Shown here in pieces: positions 46,282-58,593 of a stretch of DNA of 64,000 bases. The notes beneath the pieces are model-generated. The model ran no database searches, was not told the DNA's origin, and was given only the letters and a program-made list of their open reading frames with translations. The DNA lies in assembly GCA_014898415.1 (NCBI GenBank), contig RCTD01000011.1:248001-312000 (forward strand), written 5' to 3'. How positions within the stretch are numbered: the stretch's first letter is position 1; every line of letters begins with the position of its first letter. The position numbers and the translations under genes are program-made. Source of the stretch: Stromatinia cepivora (lineage: Eukaryota; Ascomycota; Leotiomycetes; Helotiales; Sclerotiniaceae).

Positions 46282-49200
46282 GTCGAAGGACGAACTGAGC
46301 ATGAGGATCTACCCACATCCGTGATGGCAATTGACTCATGGAGATAAATCTGTTCTCAAATTGTATGCATACGTATTAACACGGAAGGATTCCAAAACAT
46401 AGGAGCAAGGTGTTCTGGCATAGGGTTGGTATGTTTTATGTAAATTATGAATAATATTTATACAACTACTGAATATTCAGCAGCTGCATATCACATCGAT
46501 GTTGCACATCCTGTGGCCGCATTAGCTCGTTAAACCTTTCCAGGGGTTATCAATAGGTAAAGTATGGCATAGGAAATGGCTAAGTAGATGTTCGTTAGCT
46601 TCACTGACTCAGGCTACGCAATATGATATGATATACCTGTGAGCTAATCTTGACTATACCTCAATTTCTGCTCGAGAGTTTAGGGACTCGGAGGAGGTAG
46701 AGGAAGTAGTGATGGTATGATATTACTCATCTCCATCTTTTTCCTCGAGTAAATACCTGAGTTATACGCACGCAGAGAGAGTCCGCTATCTTCTTACCTA
46801 TCTATCCATCTCATCAGAGTAAGTAGATTATCTAGATTGTCTGGGCCCTTGAGAAACGATGAAATGGAATGAATATGTATATGTATATCATACTTTCAAT
46901 TGTAAGATCTTACTAGGAAGTGACTGTTGAGTACCACACCAATGGATTGGAAATGTAGTCTTATTTTAGCTGAGGGTTTGATGTATATGTCTTAGCATAC
47001 CTGAATGAAATTTGAACGAAATTTGAATGAAATCAAATGATTTATTGTGTTTTGTATTGTAATGGGTCTGTTATAAGGGGGTACTGATCTTGCTATTTGT
47101 TGATCTTGCTTTGCGAGGGAGGGGGAAGGGAATGAGATGGTGGTTGTGTGTGTGTGCTTGTGTCAAATTGAGAATTGCTTGCTATTATACTCGTGTGTGT
47201 ATGAGGTTATGAGAATTTTGTTGCTTGGGAATGCATGTTTTGTCGTGAGGGGATTCTGCTTTTTAGTTGGGATAGTGAAGAGATGGTGAAGATGATGCAT
47301 GTGGCTTTGACTCGCTGATGAAGTGTGTGGTATGGAAAGGGGAAAAGCAAGTAGTAAGAAGACCAGACGCTGTAGAGCACATGAATACTCACACTGTAGA
47401 GATCATTCCCCCCTCCAATTTCTCCCGATGTCTATATTGTGAAATCAAATCCTCTCACCGTAAACCCCGCATCATATTTGCTCGACTCTAGAACGCACTT
47501 TCATTCTTGAAACTAAATACCATTCAATCAAACTACCAACTTAGAATTCGTCATCGGTTTCTGCCCGCGCGCGGGGCGAGATATAGGGTCAACGCCCAAA
47601 CTGTTTTCAACGGCAGAATATTTGTATCTTTTATGCCTCTCCCGTTGTTGAAGCTATTCTCAAGTCCCTATCTAAATCCACAACCACAAGAATTCGTTTG
47701 AGAACTGATCGTGAAGCCACCTCATCCCAACCGCGGTAAACCATCATCCCAGCCCCGCTCAAACCTCTTCAACATATTCCTTCGGATCCTAAATATACTC
47801 ACGTAAAAAGTGCACAGTGAAATTCCTCTTCGTAACTCTATTATCCCTCTAACTCATCTAGAAGACCCTTAATCTCTGGGGTTTCTGCGCTCAGCGCTCG
47901 ATTTGTTGGCTTCCTCTCTATCCACTTGTCATGTTCCTCTGAAGACATCTCGCAGTGTCTGATATTTGGCATGAGCCTCTGTTTCCAATTTCTTACCTTT
48001 AACTGGTTATCCGGAAAGCTGTTGAACATGGCGGAGGTGATGAGGGAAGTGAGAAAGCGGAAATATACTGATAGAATTGTTGTAGATCAGAGAGAGCAGG
48101 GGTAGACAGATCCAGAAGCCCTAACAGTAAAAGATCTCGGAGTGTGTACTCATTACACTCATTGTGTTGTTGGCTATGTTCGTTGACACGACTTGTCCTC
48201 TGACTTCTATTCCTTTCTTCTTGACAACCGATGCATACCTATTACCCGGTGAGGAAAAGGTGGGTAATTTACACAGCATCATACTGCAATGTAACCTTAC
48301 ATTCGTTGCGTTGAAATGACATCGGCCAGATGATTTACAACTGTCTGCCAATTTCTCGTGCCTGGGGATATATTAGCTGGAAGAGTTGAGGAATGCATTC
48401 TATACTATACCATAGTATAGTATATACTCGTTATTCTGAGCTTAGCATTGCCAGATGACTATATAGCACCGCGTCACATTTTATTTCTGTTTGTTGTGCG
48501 CCTGACTTGCCATGCTACTTACGTTCTTGGCTGAGATATCTTCTTCGACCGTCGCTATGTCCTTTTATACATATTGTAGATACTCGTACCCATCTCCGGT
48601 ACGTTGCGGAGCCAGGCACTCGAGTGTTAAAGAAATATGGGACAATGAGATACCATCTCCGGTGTTATGAAAAGAGGCTCCTGAAAGTATGAGATAGGTT
48701 ATGACAATGAGGATCTTTGCTGACAAATTGTGAGAACAAAGTTGTGAATGTTCGAGATACAGTGGTACATTTGCCAGTAATCCTGGTCTATTTCTTCTTG
48801 CCTTTCTCCCCCTATATTTGTAGAAGAGCTTCGTATCAGTCTTACCCTCTTTCTAGTATGTGTGAAGTGCAATCAACCAATTCTGATCGATTCAAATGTA
48901 CCAGGTCCCAGCTGAGGACATGGACTACCATACAGGAAGAGCACACCGATAGGAAGAGTCAATCCCACCACCTGAACAGATATCTCCCAAAACATCGGCA
49001 TCCTCGTTTCTTCATCTGGTATCACGCTTGAGCACAATGACATGCCCTCGATCATGAACTAAACATGCCGACATAACTTACTGCATTCCCTATGGCCTCC
49101 CCTGCTGTCACGCCATAAGACTTACCTGCTTAAAATCATACCGGACATCCCACCCAATGGTAACCGTTTGTATTTTTATCGACTGCAGTCGAGATTTGAA

Positions 49201-51104
49201 AGCTAGAGATGTTGTTATACTAATTTATATTAACTTTCCTCCCAACCGCAATGAGCATTTCAAATGGATTCTCGGATTCAAAATCTCTCATGTAACTGCA
49301 GTTCGGACTATTGAAAACCCTGGGATGGTTGTATTGACATATTGGTGAATCACATGCCAAGCACTGCCACTGCCACGTACATGCGAACCACATAATACCA
49401 GGTCAATGAGGTAGAGACCTAGGCAATCAAACATACCCTCATATATTCATAGAGACCTGAAGTGGATTTTGTGTGGCGCCATGGTGGCTGCTTCACTTGC
49501 TGTCGGTGTCCGATTTTCAAAGTCTAATTCAGGACCTAAAAATACTTCAGTCCGACTAAATTCCCAGGATTCCAAGTAAATATAGGAAATTTTGTGTTTT
49601 AACCACATGGGATATTTGATGGAGTCTTTTCAGATAATCCAAGAGATATTAAGAGGTTGTAAGAATGGGTTCGGACTGCCGGGATCGGGCCCCTTCCTCA
49701 TGGCAGAATGGCATTTTAGACAGTACCTGGAATACTAAATCGTATTAGAATCTTCAGGTGTACTCTGTAAGTCCGTTCAGATACCTTTGAAAGAGATCAG
49801 ATTCCTAACAGATTCTTTTGAAGGGAACCTGCAAGACTTTGAAGACACTTTTTAGGAAGTCATCATCTAAGTGTTTCAATAGTAGTGTTTAATAATGAAA
49901 CGAGAAGAAGCCACCGATACATTTTGAATCATTTAACAATGTCAAAATCTCATGAACTCCACAATGAGATTCCTAGTGAAAATTACGGCTTCCTAAGCCC
50001 CGGGGAATATACAGGTGGCGATCCTGAGTAGTGGTAATATATTTGAGTTTGCATTGGTAGAACTTTGCAAAGTGTTTTTTGCTACGGATTTTCTTCTAGA
50101 ATGATGAGATGTAAGAAGATTTGCAGTACATAGATACAAAGCCTTGAGAAGTATCAATGAAACGATTAACTCAAAAATCTTCAAAATTAGCTAGTGTTTC
50201 CGGAATTGTTAAGTGTTGACTTCCTTCACAAACCACAATTAAAGCCCCTCGCTAATTCTACCTGATAGTCAACCTAGACACTTTATAGTCCTCCAAGCTT
50301 TACTAGATAAACCCACAATAGCAAAAGGAATGTAAAGAATAGATTCATATCTTTTTAGATCTAATATGAGGAGAGGAAGATTCATTTAGATGTTGAGAAA
50401 GACTATTGATATTGCATCAAAGTGGGTTGTCCCTGGCTATGACGAAGACCAATGGGAAAAAAGACATTAACAATGCAACACTGCATGGAAAGAGATTTCA
50501 TTGAAAGCAATATGCCGAAGTGTATGATGGTTACGATTCAATGCAATATCACACAGACTTGTCTACATATCCTTCAAAGTAACGAAACCATTCAGCTAAA
50601 AGCTCTCGGGAAGGATTGAAAGTAGTTGAAAGGAAAGGAAGAGTTTTAGATAGTTAGAATACCGTTAATCATGAAAAAGAAGTAGTGAAATAGTGTCTTC
50701 CCTTGCATTAGATGCTTAGTGTATATTATATCGTTTTTGGAATGTGCCCCTTGTACATATAATTGGCTCTTCCGAGTGGTCTTCTTTTAGGCCCAGCCAC
50801 AAATTACCTCTTGTCCCCTCTCTCCTTCTTCAATACAACCCTTTAACCACAACACCACCACACATCATACATACCCCTACCTCTCACTATTTACCAACGT
50901 CGCATTGTAAATCCAAAATACTTCTAGGTCTCTATCAATTCTTTAACAATTTTACTATCGAGAACCTTGTTTTTCTTACTCATCAGTTTCGCTCTTGACT
51001 GAGGGAGCAAGCCACAGCCTGGTGGACCCCTACTCGTCAACTTTCGCGTCTTCTCCATAACATACATTAATGTTACAACAATAACGCGACACATTTCGAT
51101 CAAT
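46282..51104. other. Gene-poor region between PRP21 and the SET-domain gene
   Basis: 4.8 kb without a convincing gene, the longest such stretch in the window. ORFs are below 105 codons. 46.3-47.3 kb includes a GT-rich run (near 47142-47157). 49.5-50.7 kb is AT-rich with many stops in all frames. No terminal repeats, transposase or reverse-transcriptase motifs were visible. A decayed mobile element, an unspliced-looking small gene or plain regulatory DNA remain possible. Confidence 0.4.
47841..48029 (-). CDS. Possible small protein of unknown function
   Basis: A 62-codon ATG-initiated ORF with a hydrophilic, highly charged product (SSEEHDKWIERKPTNR, ending GLLDELEG). Its amino-acid use looks more like a real protein than the surrounding ORFs. 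A GTAAGA donor-like site follows codon 11, so it may instead be part of a spliced gene. I do not recognise a family and have no second line of evidence. Confidence 0.2.
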   Translation of the reverse strand: MFNSFPDNQLKVRNWKQRLMPNIRHCEMSSEEHDKWIERKPTNRALSAETPEIKGLLDELEG

Positions 51105-53562
51105 ATGTTTTCCACTTTCCTAGATAGAATGGGCGCATCGTCTCGCTCTTCCAGCAAGCACGAAATGACGCGTGCCCCTTCATCGGAATCAATCAATACC
51201 GCCATTACAGTCGACGACACCTCAAATCTAGATTCCTCATCTACGCCTCCAACAAGCATTGGGGATAATGTTAGTGTCACTTCTGCCACTACCAAGCCTG
51301 AGCCTGCTGCCGACGAGGTCTCAATTGCCCCCGAACAAACAGATAGACGAAGTCAGCGAGCACGCGCAAAGGTCGGGACCTACAATGTTAAGGTTCTAAG
51401 TGGCACGGCTGTCCATGCCCCGAAGAAGTTTTTAAAGAATAAGGGCATTCTGGACAATGAAACGCGGCGACAAACTATATCAGGAGGCGAATTGGCGGGT
51501 GCATTGGGCTCAATAAATACCTCTACACGCTCTATAGGGAAGAGTGCACAAAAGCTGGTTAGTGAGGGAATTGATGCTTTAGACTTGTCCTGGTCAGTCA
51601 AGAAAGTACCTAAATCAAGCAGCGACATCAACCTCCTCAGCAGCCCAAAAATTACTGCTAGGAAGGAGGATCTTTCCCGACGGAAGTCTTTACGATCAAC
51701 ACCTAGCGAAAAGGTAGGAGGGCTCACAAAGAAGATCAACGTGTTAGGAAAGAGGGGTCGAAAGGAAATGGAAGGAGGTCTTCAGAAGGCGAAGAGGGAG
51801 CTTAGGAACTTGGCCGATACGAAAGAGTTCGCAAAGATCGAAACAGAACCTGTTGTATTAGAAGTATGGAGCAATGGAAAATTTGTGCCAAAGGAGTCGG
51901 CAAGGAAGAAGAAGAAGGCGGAGGAGGCCCAATCGCAAGTCTCCGAACCCAAGCCTACCAAAGCTCCAGCAAAGAAGGCAGCGCAAGGCAGAAAAGAGAA
52001 GGCTTGGTTGACCAAGGGACTCTACGCTGGGCAGGATCCGGCAAATCTTGATTGGTTCAAATCTTCGGGAAATGCAAAGTCGGCTTTCAAGTGGACTGGA
52101 AAGCCAAATGAAGCCTTGCCATTGCCCTTATGGAATGGCCAAAGATTACTACATGTTGGAAGAGACTTCAAATTACCGTTCGACATTTGCGCTCCACTTC
52201 CTCCGGGGCAACCTAAGCCCACCGAGTGGTACAAGACTTCTCACAGTAAGTTTCAGTGGATTTTCAGCGCTCTCATGTACTTGCTAATTTTTTATAACAG
52301 ATCGATTCATTGGAGAAGCTGGTACAATGTGGAAGAAATCAAGCTTGTTTGATAGCTTCTTCTCTAAGTGTATCTGTAAACCCGACACAGGTTGCGACGA
52401 AGATTGCCAAAATAGGATCATGCTTTACGAATGCGATGACGCCAATTGTGGCGCAGGCCGTGATAGTTGCACTAATCGTGCATTTGCTGAGCTCTTCAAC
52501 CGTCGCAAAGGCAACTCGTTTCGAAAAGGTGGTAATAAGTATGAGATTGGTGTTGAGGTTATCAAGACAGCTGATCGTGGCTACGGAGTTCGAAGTAATC
52601 GCTGCTTCAACGCAAACCAGATTATCGTTGAATATACAGGCGAGATTATCACAGAAGACGAATGTGATAGACGTATGAATGAGGATTACAAAGACAACGA
52701 GGTAATCAATTTCACTTTCCAGAGAAGAACAATTTGGCTGATTATTACTTAAAAGTGTTACTATCTAATGTCATTTGATCAGAACATGATCATTGATGCG
52801 ACGAGGGGAAGCATTGCTAGATTTGTCAACCATTCCTGCAGACCAAATTGCAGAATGGTGAAATGGATTGTGGAGGGCAAGCCGCGCATGGCCCTGTTCG
52901 CTGGCGACAACCCTATCATGACAGGTGATGAGCTCACTTACGACTACAATTTTGATCCATTTTCCGCCAAAAACGTTCAAGCATGTCGATGTGGCAGCGA
53001 CAACTGCCGCGGTGTATTGGGACCTCGACCAAAGGATCAGAAAGTCACGAAGGCCACCACCATCAAAGAGGTTGTCAAAGCAGGTATCAAGGCTGGCAAG
53101 CGAAAGCTTCAGCAGATGATTGGTGACGACGAAGATGACGATGATGTTCAGATTTCAAAGAAGCGAAAGACGAAGGCGGCGACAGGAGTTAAGCGATCTA
53201 TCTCTACAGCTACCACGAATGTTGCAAGCACTGTCAAGAAATCAGTTTCCTCGCGATTATTGAACGCTCGCCATGCAGTTAGCTCGAACAAGAAGGCGGT
53301 TAAAGTTAACCAAGCCACAGCCGGCGCACTGAAAACCTATGGAAAGAAGCAGATGAAGCTGTCGTCAAGCAACACGAGTCTGACAATCGTTTCGCCTGAG
53401 AAGAGTCTCAAGGCCGAGGAAACTACGAGGAGGGAAAGCGTGATGAAAAGTATAGCACGAAATATGCGTTCTACCAGAAGGTCAAGCGTGTTTGATGATG
53501 CCAATGAAAGTACGATTCGAGTTGTTACTGACTTCGAAGTAGAAGTAGAAGAAGAAGATTAA
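51105..53562 (+). CDS. ASH1-type SET-domain histone lysine methyltransferase
   Basis: Three exons: 51105-52245, 52301-52701, 52756-53562; 2349 nt, 782 residues. The N-terminal 300 residues are Ser/Lys-rich and disordered. An AWS domain (about 395-450) shows the Cys pattern CICKPDTGCDEDCQNR and YECDDANCG. The SET domain (about 455-585) has RGYGVRSNR, VEYTGEIITEDECDRRM, NHSCRPNC and LTYDYNFDPF. The post-SET motif is CRCGSDNCRGVLG. The AWS-SET-postSET order is that of H3K36 methyltransferases, and the sequence style fits Ash1 rather than Set2 (no SRI or WW domain is visible). Intron 2 (54 bp) removes a stretch with an in-frame stop and restores DNECYYLMSFDQNMIIDA. The C-terminal tail is Lys-rich. 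In Neurospora, ASH1 marks repressed, often subtelomeric chromatin. Confidence 0.9.
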
Positions 53563-54137
53563 ATGAAGGAATTGTAACCATGATCAACACACTTTTGACT
53601 GCATTGTTAGGGGTTGCCGTTGCACGGCGTGCGAGGGGAATGCTAAGGATTGGAATGGGTACATGGGCTTTTATCGTGTTTGGGCTGGCATGGCTAAATC
53701 TTCAACGACAGGCGTATGGCTTTTTCATTATGTATGAATATCTACTAATAGTTTCTTAATATCAGCTTTCGAGATTTTTGCTTCAACTTCCTTCCTTTTT
53801 GTTGTTGTTGTTGTAAAGTGTCTAATCAGGTGAGGACGCACGACTAGATTGCATGCAGCTAGCCTGTCTACTGGGTATTTTTTTTAATCGAGATTTTAGT
53901 GCCGGGTGCCACCGCCTTTACAGAAATAATTTCCAAAGACATCATAGAATAATTATTATCCTCGAGGACTATAGAACATTTATTCTAATTAAGCAAAATT
54001 TGGTCAATTATTTATAATTTGCTACCATCACATTTATGCTTAACATGATATCATTTACATAATACAACTATCCCTCAAAACCATAAATCCGGCCACAGAA
54101 CAGAGAGAACTGAGAAGTTCTCCCCACAAATACACTC
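53563..54137. other. Intergenic region between the SET-domain gene and RIM2
   Basis: 575 bp, AT-rich, with a T-run and a TTGTTGTTGTTG repeat near 53803-53813. Nothing recognised as a gene. Confidence 0.4.
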
Positions 54138-55395
54138 ATGAACACCACAGAGAATCGCAGCAGACGCGCACTGCACGAGCTGCATTTACCACAATCTAGA
54201 GAAAATGGAGATCTGGGACCTTCGCAATCAGGATTTGCATCAAAAGTAGCAGCAAAGCCTGTCCCGGTCGCTAAGTCATGGGCGCATTTCGTTGCGGGAG
54301 GGTAAATTTTGCCCCTCTATCATCTTGATATTCGATGCTTCAAGGTCCACCACTGACATACTTTTGACTACAGTGTGGGAGGAATGACAGCCGCAGCTCT
54401 CACAGCACCTCTCGATGTCCTTAAAACACGGCTGCAATCCGATTTCTACCAAGCACAACTGGCGCAGAGTCGTTTGGCCAAGGGAATTTCTCCACATGCA
54501 CATCTCTCGCCAATACGTAGCGGGCTCTTACATTTCCGTGAAACTTTTCAGATATTGGGTTCAGTGCATAGAATTGAGGGATATCGTGCGCTGTTCAAAG
54601 GGCTGGGGCCAAATCTCGTCGGCGTGGTTCCTGCGAGGTCAATCAACTTTTTCGTCGTGGGTAACGGGAAGAGGATATTGGCGGGATATAATGGTGGAGA
54701 GGAATCGGCGTGGGTAGTTTGTCTTGCGGCCGCCGCTGCGGGAATTACAACGAGTACGGTTACGAATCCAATTTGGTTAATCAAAACCAGGTTACAACTG
54801 GATAAGAATGTGGCGGAGAGAGCAGGAGATGTGGGAAAGAGACAGTACAAAAACAGTTGGGATTGTATCAAGCAGGTTGTTAGGGGAGAGGGAATACGGG
54901 GTTTATATAAAGGGATGAGTGCGAGTTACTTGGGCGTTACGGAGAGTACGTTGCAGTGGGTCTTGTATGAGCAGATGAAGAAGAGCTTGGAGAGGAGAGA
55001 GGAGAGAATAAATTTGAGTGGGAGACCTAGGAATATCTGGGATCACTCTGTTCAATGGACTGGAAGCTTAGGAGCAGCGGGGTTCGCAAAGTTTGTGGCA
55101 GCACTTGCGACTTATCCTCATGAGGTGAGCTCGAATTAAAACTTTTTGCTAATCGTTGAGCTAACAATGCATGTAGGTTTTACGAACACGCCTACGACAA
55201 GCACCGTTAGACCATGGACGCCCTAAATACACTGGACTCGTTCAATGCTTCAACCTCGTTTGGAAAGAAGAGGGCATGGTTGCTTTATATGGAGGCTTGA
55301 CGCCACATCTATTGCGAACGGTACCGAGTGCCGCTATCATGTTTGGCATGTATGAAGGAATACTGAAATTACTGGAAAAGCCAGCTTCATCCTAA
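54138..55395 (+). CDS. RIM2: Mitochondrial carrier, Rim2-type pyrimidine nucleotide transporter
   Basis: Three exons: 54138-54301, 54374-55124, 55177-55395; 1134 nt, 377 residues. It is a mitochondrial carrier family protein of the inner membrane with three repeats. The signature motifs are APLDVLKTRLQ (repeat 1), NPIWLIKTRLQ (repeat 2) and YPHEVLRTRLRQ (repeat 3). These particular motif variants, especially PIWLIKTR and YPHEVLRTR, match yeast Rim2, which exchanges pyrimidine nucleotides for mitochondrial DNA and RNA synthesis. The N-terminal 45 residues before the first helix are longer than in minimal carriers, also as in Rim2. Both introns interrupt carrier repeats in phase. Confidence 0.85.
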
Positions 55396-56057
55396 GATGG
55401 CATGGGAGAGCCGAGTAGATGTACAACACATGAACAGGATTTTACGGTGGCGTTTGTATCAAAAAGAGCGGCATATGAGGACTATCGGGACTATAGTGTG
55501 CCACTTCAGGCTGGGACCGGTCACATACAGTGTATATTAAGACATTCATGGCGCTTCGTGGGGATGGATGTGGTTAGTAGATCATTGGTATATTGTATCT
55601 ATGTACACATAGTGCACAGTGGGGTGGACATTCCGCTCCAAAGACTCAAATAGACAAGAGCAATTTTGCAAAGATAATAAACGCGAGTTTATGACATCAA
55701 ATATTCGCTCTCCTGCTTGATTCTGATATAGCTAATATGGCAGAGCTCGCAACTAAAACTGTGCAACCATAGTTTTCCCCAATGAATGGAAATGCAGCCA
55801 CCCACCAGCTGAACGCCTTTGGTATATGTGAGAAGATCGAAGTAAACTGCGGTAACACCTCCCACTCCTTTTTGATCATGAAATCATCATACTCCCTCCC
55901 ATAATTGTATGCTATCTTGTCGTATTACAGGTTTCTGCATCGGAGCCTTTGGCCTTGTGTGCACCATTGATGTCGCCTTTCCCATGGTATTTGGACGCCG
56001 TCTCTTGAGTTTTCGTGGAACATGTTGAACCCTCATTTTAGACTCTTCTAGATGACT
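55396..56057. other. Intergenic region between convergent RIM2 and SNX3
   Basis: 662 bp holding the two 3' ends. A plus-strand ORF of 83 codons just after the RIM2 stop and a minus-strand ORF of 60 codons have no recognisable content. Confidence 0.4.
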
Positions 56058-56801
56058 TCACCAAGCATTCCGGTCCCAGTTTGGATCTGCTCCTCATAGA
56101 TTAACATAGCCCCTTCATTACAAATTCGACTTCATCTCCAAATCCTCAAACCCCAGCGATGAAATAGCAAGACATATAAGTAAATCAAAGAACAAGGTAA
56201 ACTCACCCTGCACAAAACCCGCCAAAACCTTACTACCCGTCTGCAAAAGCGGGTGTCCAACCACGATCTGCAAGAATCGCTCCAAACCCTCTCTCCGATG
56301 TTCAATTACATCATCACTGAATCTATTCGTGAAGACTTTTCCGGGTAGGGGAGGAATCGTCACGCGCGCACTTTCGCGCTCGAGAATGTCGCGGAAGTAT
56401 TCGAAATCGCTGTAGCGGCGTCGCACGGTACTGTTGCGTAGTTTGAAGGCGGGGATGTTGGTGCTGCAGTTGATTTCGTAGTCGGTGTACATGTTGCGGC
56501 CGATGCCGTGGGTTTGAGGGTCAGTGACCTAGAGGAGGGAGATTAGGTTAGTTGGTTGTTTGTTTGGTTGTTTGTGATGGGGAGAAGTGGAGGTTGGGCT
56601 GGATGCGAGGCATGGAATGGGATGATATACTTCTATCTCGAGGAAGTTTTCAGGAGGTCCGTAAATTTCTTCAAAGCTTTGCTGGCGGGAATCAGGCATG
56701 GCTTGCATGGCAGATGGGATGCTAGATCTTCCTGGAGATGTAGGACTTATGGGAGTGGGAGAAGTTTGGCTGGTCGCCGGCGATCGTGCTGGTTGCGCCA
56801 T
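56058..56801 (-). CDS. SNX3: Sorting nexin 3 (PX domain)
   Basis: Three exons (complement): 56631-56801, 56207-56528, 56058-56086; 522 nt, 173 residues. Snx3 (yeast Grd19/Snx3) binds PI3P on endosomes and sends cargo into the retromer recycling route. The PX domain covers about 50-170: [26 protein letters not shown] with the PI3P-contacting Arg-Arg-Tyr, IPPLPGK, and the late [13 protein letters not shown]. The final 29-nt exon supplies the diagnostic C-terminus DPNWDRNAW after [14 protein letters not shown]. The N-terminus is a Ser/Pro-rich extension. Nothing follows the PX domain, as expected for the short SNX3/12 class. Confidence 0.93.
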
Positions 56802-57377
56802 TTTTGAAAGTTATCAAGCTGTGGTGATAAGAGAAAGAATTTGATTATCCAGAGAAATAAACACAGATTATGGTAGTTATTTTGTCTATCGGTATTGTGA
56901 CGTGATGTAAAATATGACGCTTTAAGAATTTGTCTGATAGATGAATTTCACTATGCGCTTCTCGTATTTGCGTCTGATGTATACGCGTGGAGGTTTATTA
57001 AGTAATTAGAAGCCGCCTTTAATGTCTTGGTGGGGCAAATGTTGGGATTTCGGGGGTTTCCCCTCTTTTACAACGAAGGCGAAGGAGCTGTGGAGGAAAC
57101 CTTAAAACATTATGAGGGTATGCCAATCGAATCCTTCTATGCAAACAACAGCAACACCCTTGTCAAAAAGTTCAGGGTGGGTGACACAAAGAAGGTAATA
57201 TTCAATTTGTATACAACTTCTTGCTCTGAGTTGTCATCTTATTCTGCAAATCTTAACAATTTTGAGCATCTCTTGCAACTTTACTATCTAATTTCACTGT
57301 GCGAGCGCACTCTTTATTACCTCTGTGTTTTACCGGGTGAATTTCCGTGTTTGCATCTCCTCGATATCCATTCCGCC
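56802..57377. promoter_or_regulatory. Divergent promoter region SNX3 / tetraspanin-like gene
   Basis: 576 bp between the two start codons. An in-frame open stretch runs up to the tetraspanin-like ATG from about 57027 but begins at a non-ATG codon and shows no membrane helix, so I read it as leader. Confidence 0.45.
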
Positions 57378-58593
57378 ATGCACGTTGCTAAGAAGTTGAT
57401 ACCATGGGCAACGCCACTTGTGAGCACTATCACGATTATTTGACTATCCAAACGTAGCTAAAACTATCTAGCTGTTGCTCATTTTGACTGTTGTAGCTAT
57501 GTAGGGAGCTTCGAAGCACATTTGATGACGACCGTAGACTAATATCCGCCAGCTATTCCTACTCTCAAATCCGCCTCCTTTCACTTCCCATCTCGCAAGC
57601 TCTCGCACTATTCACGATTGTTTTACCGCTTGTCACTGGTTTTTCTACACAAGGTGCCATTGGTCTGATCCAGCGAGCGAATAAAAAGGAGCAAAATCAA
57701 CTCACGCTGCCACTTATTGCTGTTATTGGGTTTCAGTTGATCTACGAGACTGTTGTCGCTACTCTGGCTCTGACATATATGATACCACCCGGTTCGTTGC
57801 ATTGTAGTTTGGAAGATAAATGGCAGAAGCTCTTCAGCGCGAAGAATGAAGGAAAGATTAAAGCGATTCAAGACACGTTGAATTGCTGTGGTCTTCATTC
57901 TGTGTTTGACAAGGCATGGCCATTTAGGAAGGATGTCCATGGACCTGGGAATTGTGTGGATTTGACAAATCGTTCGCAGTGAGTCCTTCATTTCCGGTCT
58001 CGCGATTACACATCTAGAGATCAGGCTAAAATTACCCTAGGAGTTGTTTTGGGACCTGGAGACAAGCAGAACAGATCAATGCCGGCCTGCTTTTAATCGT
58101 GGCTGTAGTCATTTTCATTATTAAGGTAAGTTGCTTATTCTACCGCATCGAAATGCCCTCCTACCTTTAATACATGTCGCATATTATATGCTGTGAGTGG
58201 TGAGAAAGATACATAGTTTCTTAACAGAAAGTCGCATTCACACTTATGCACATATTCAATGGTTTCTACTGGCAGCGGAGAACATTCCGTTCTGCAGTGA
58301 ATCTAAATGTATCATTCATCTTCTAACACGAACCCCAGGTGATTTCAATCATAAATCTGCTCACCACCTCCTTCTGGAGACGCTCATACTGGTCCCGGCC
58401 GATCCACAGCATAATGGGTGGTGATACAGAGGCGCCACAGGCAGACAATAGGGCAGAGAGCAGACGGCTTATTGAAGAAGGTGATGACGAAGAATCTTAC
58501 CAAGATGAGCCCACTGAAGATCGCCTATCAGCATTTAATGGTTCTGGACAAGGACCAAGAGTCGAGCCTTCTCGCTTGTCTCAAAACTATTAA
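57378..58593 (+). CDS. Tetraspanin-like membrane protein
   Basis: Five exons: 57378-57419, 57472-57500, 57553-57978, 58041-58125, 58339-58593; 837 nt, 278 residues. Four membrane helices: TM1 (about 12-26, LLLLILTVVAIYSY), TM2 (QALALFTIVLPLVTGF), TM3 (LTLPLIAVIGFQLIYETVVA) and TM4 (GLLLIVAVVIFIIKVISI). Between TM3 and TM4 is a large outer loop with the tetraspanin hallmark CCG (near residue 135, TLNCCGLHSVFDKAWPF) and further cysteines (GNCVDL, SCFGTW). The tail is acidic. The small exon of 29 nt is required to complete TM1. Fungal tetraspanins such as Pls1 act in infection structures; this one looks more like the less studied Tsp3 type, which is inference. Confidence 0.75.

Noticed and set aside
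49500..50700. AT-rich block considered as a transposon
   Set aside because: No terminal repeats, target duplications or transposase/RT motifs were visible; kept only as an open question.
57027..57443. Open frame of 138 codons upstream of the tetraspanin-like gene
   Set aside because: Begins at a non-ATG codon; only its last ATG (57378) gives a product that splices into the tetraspanin frame.
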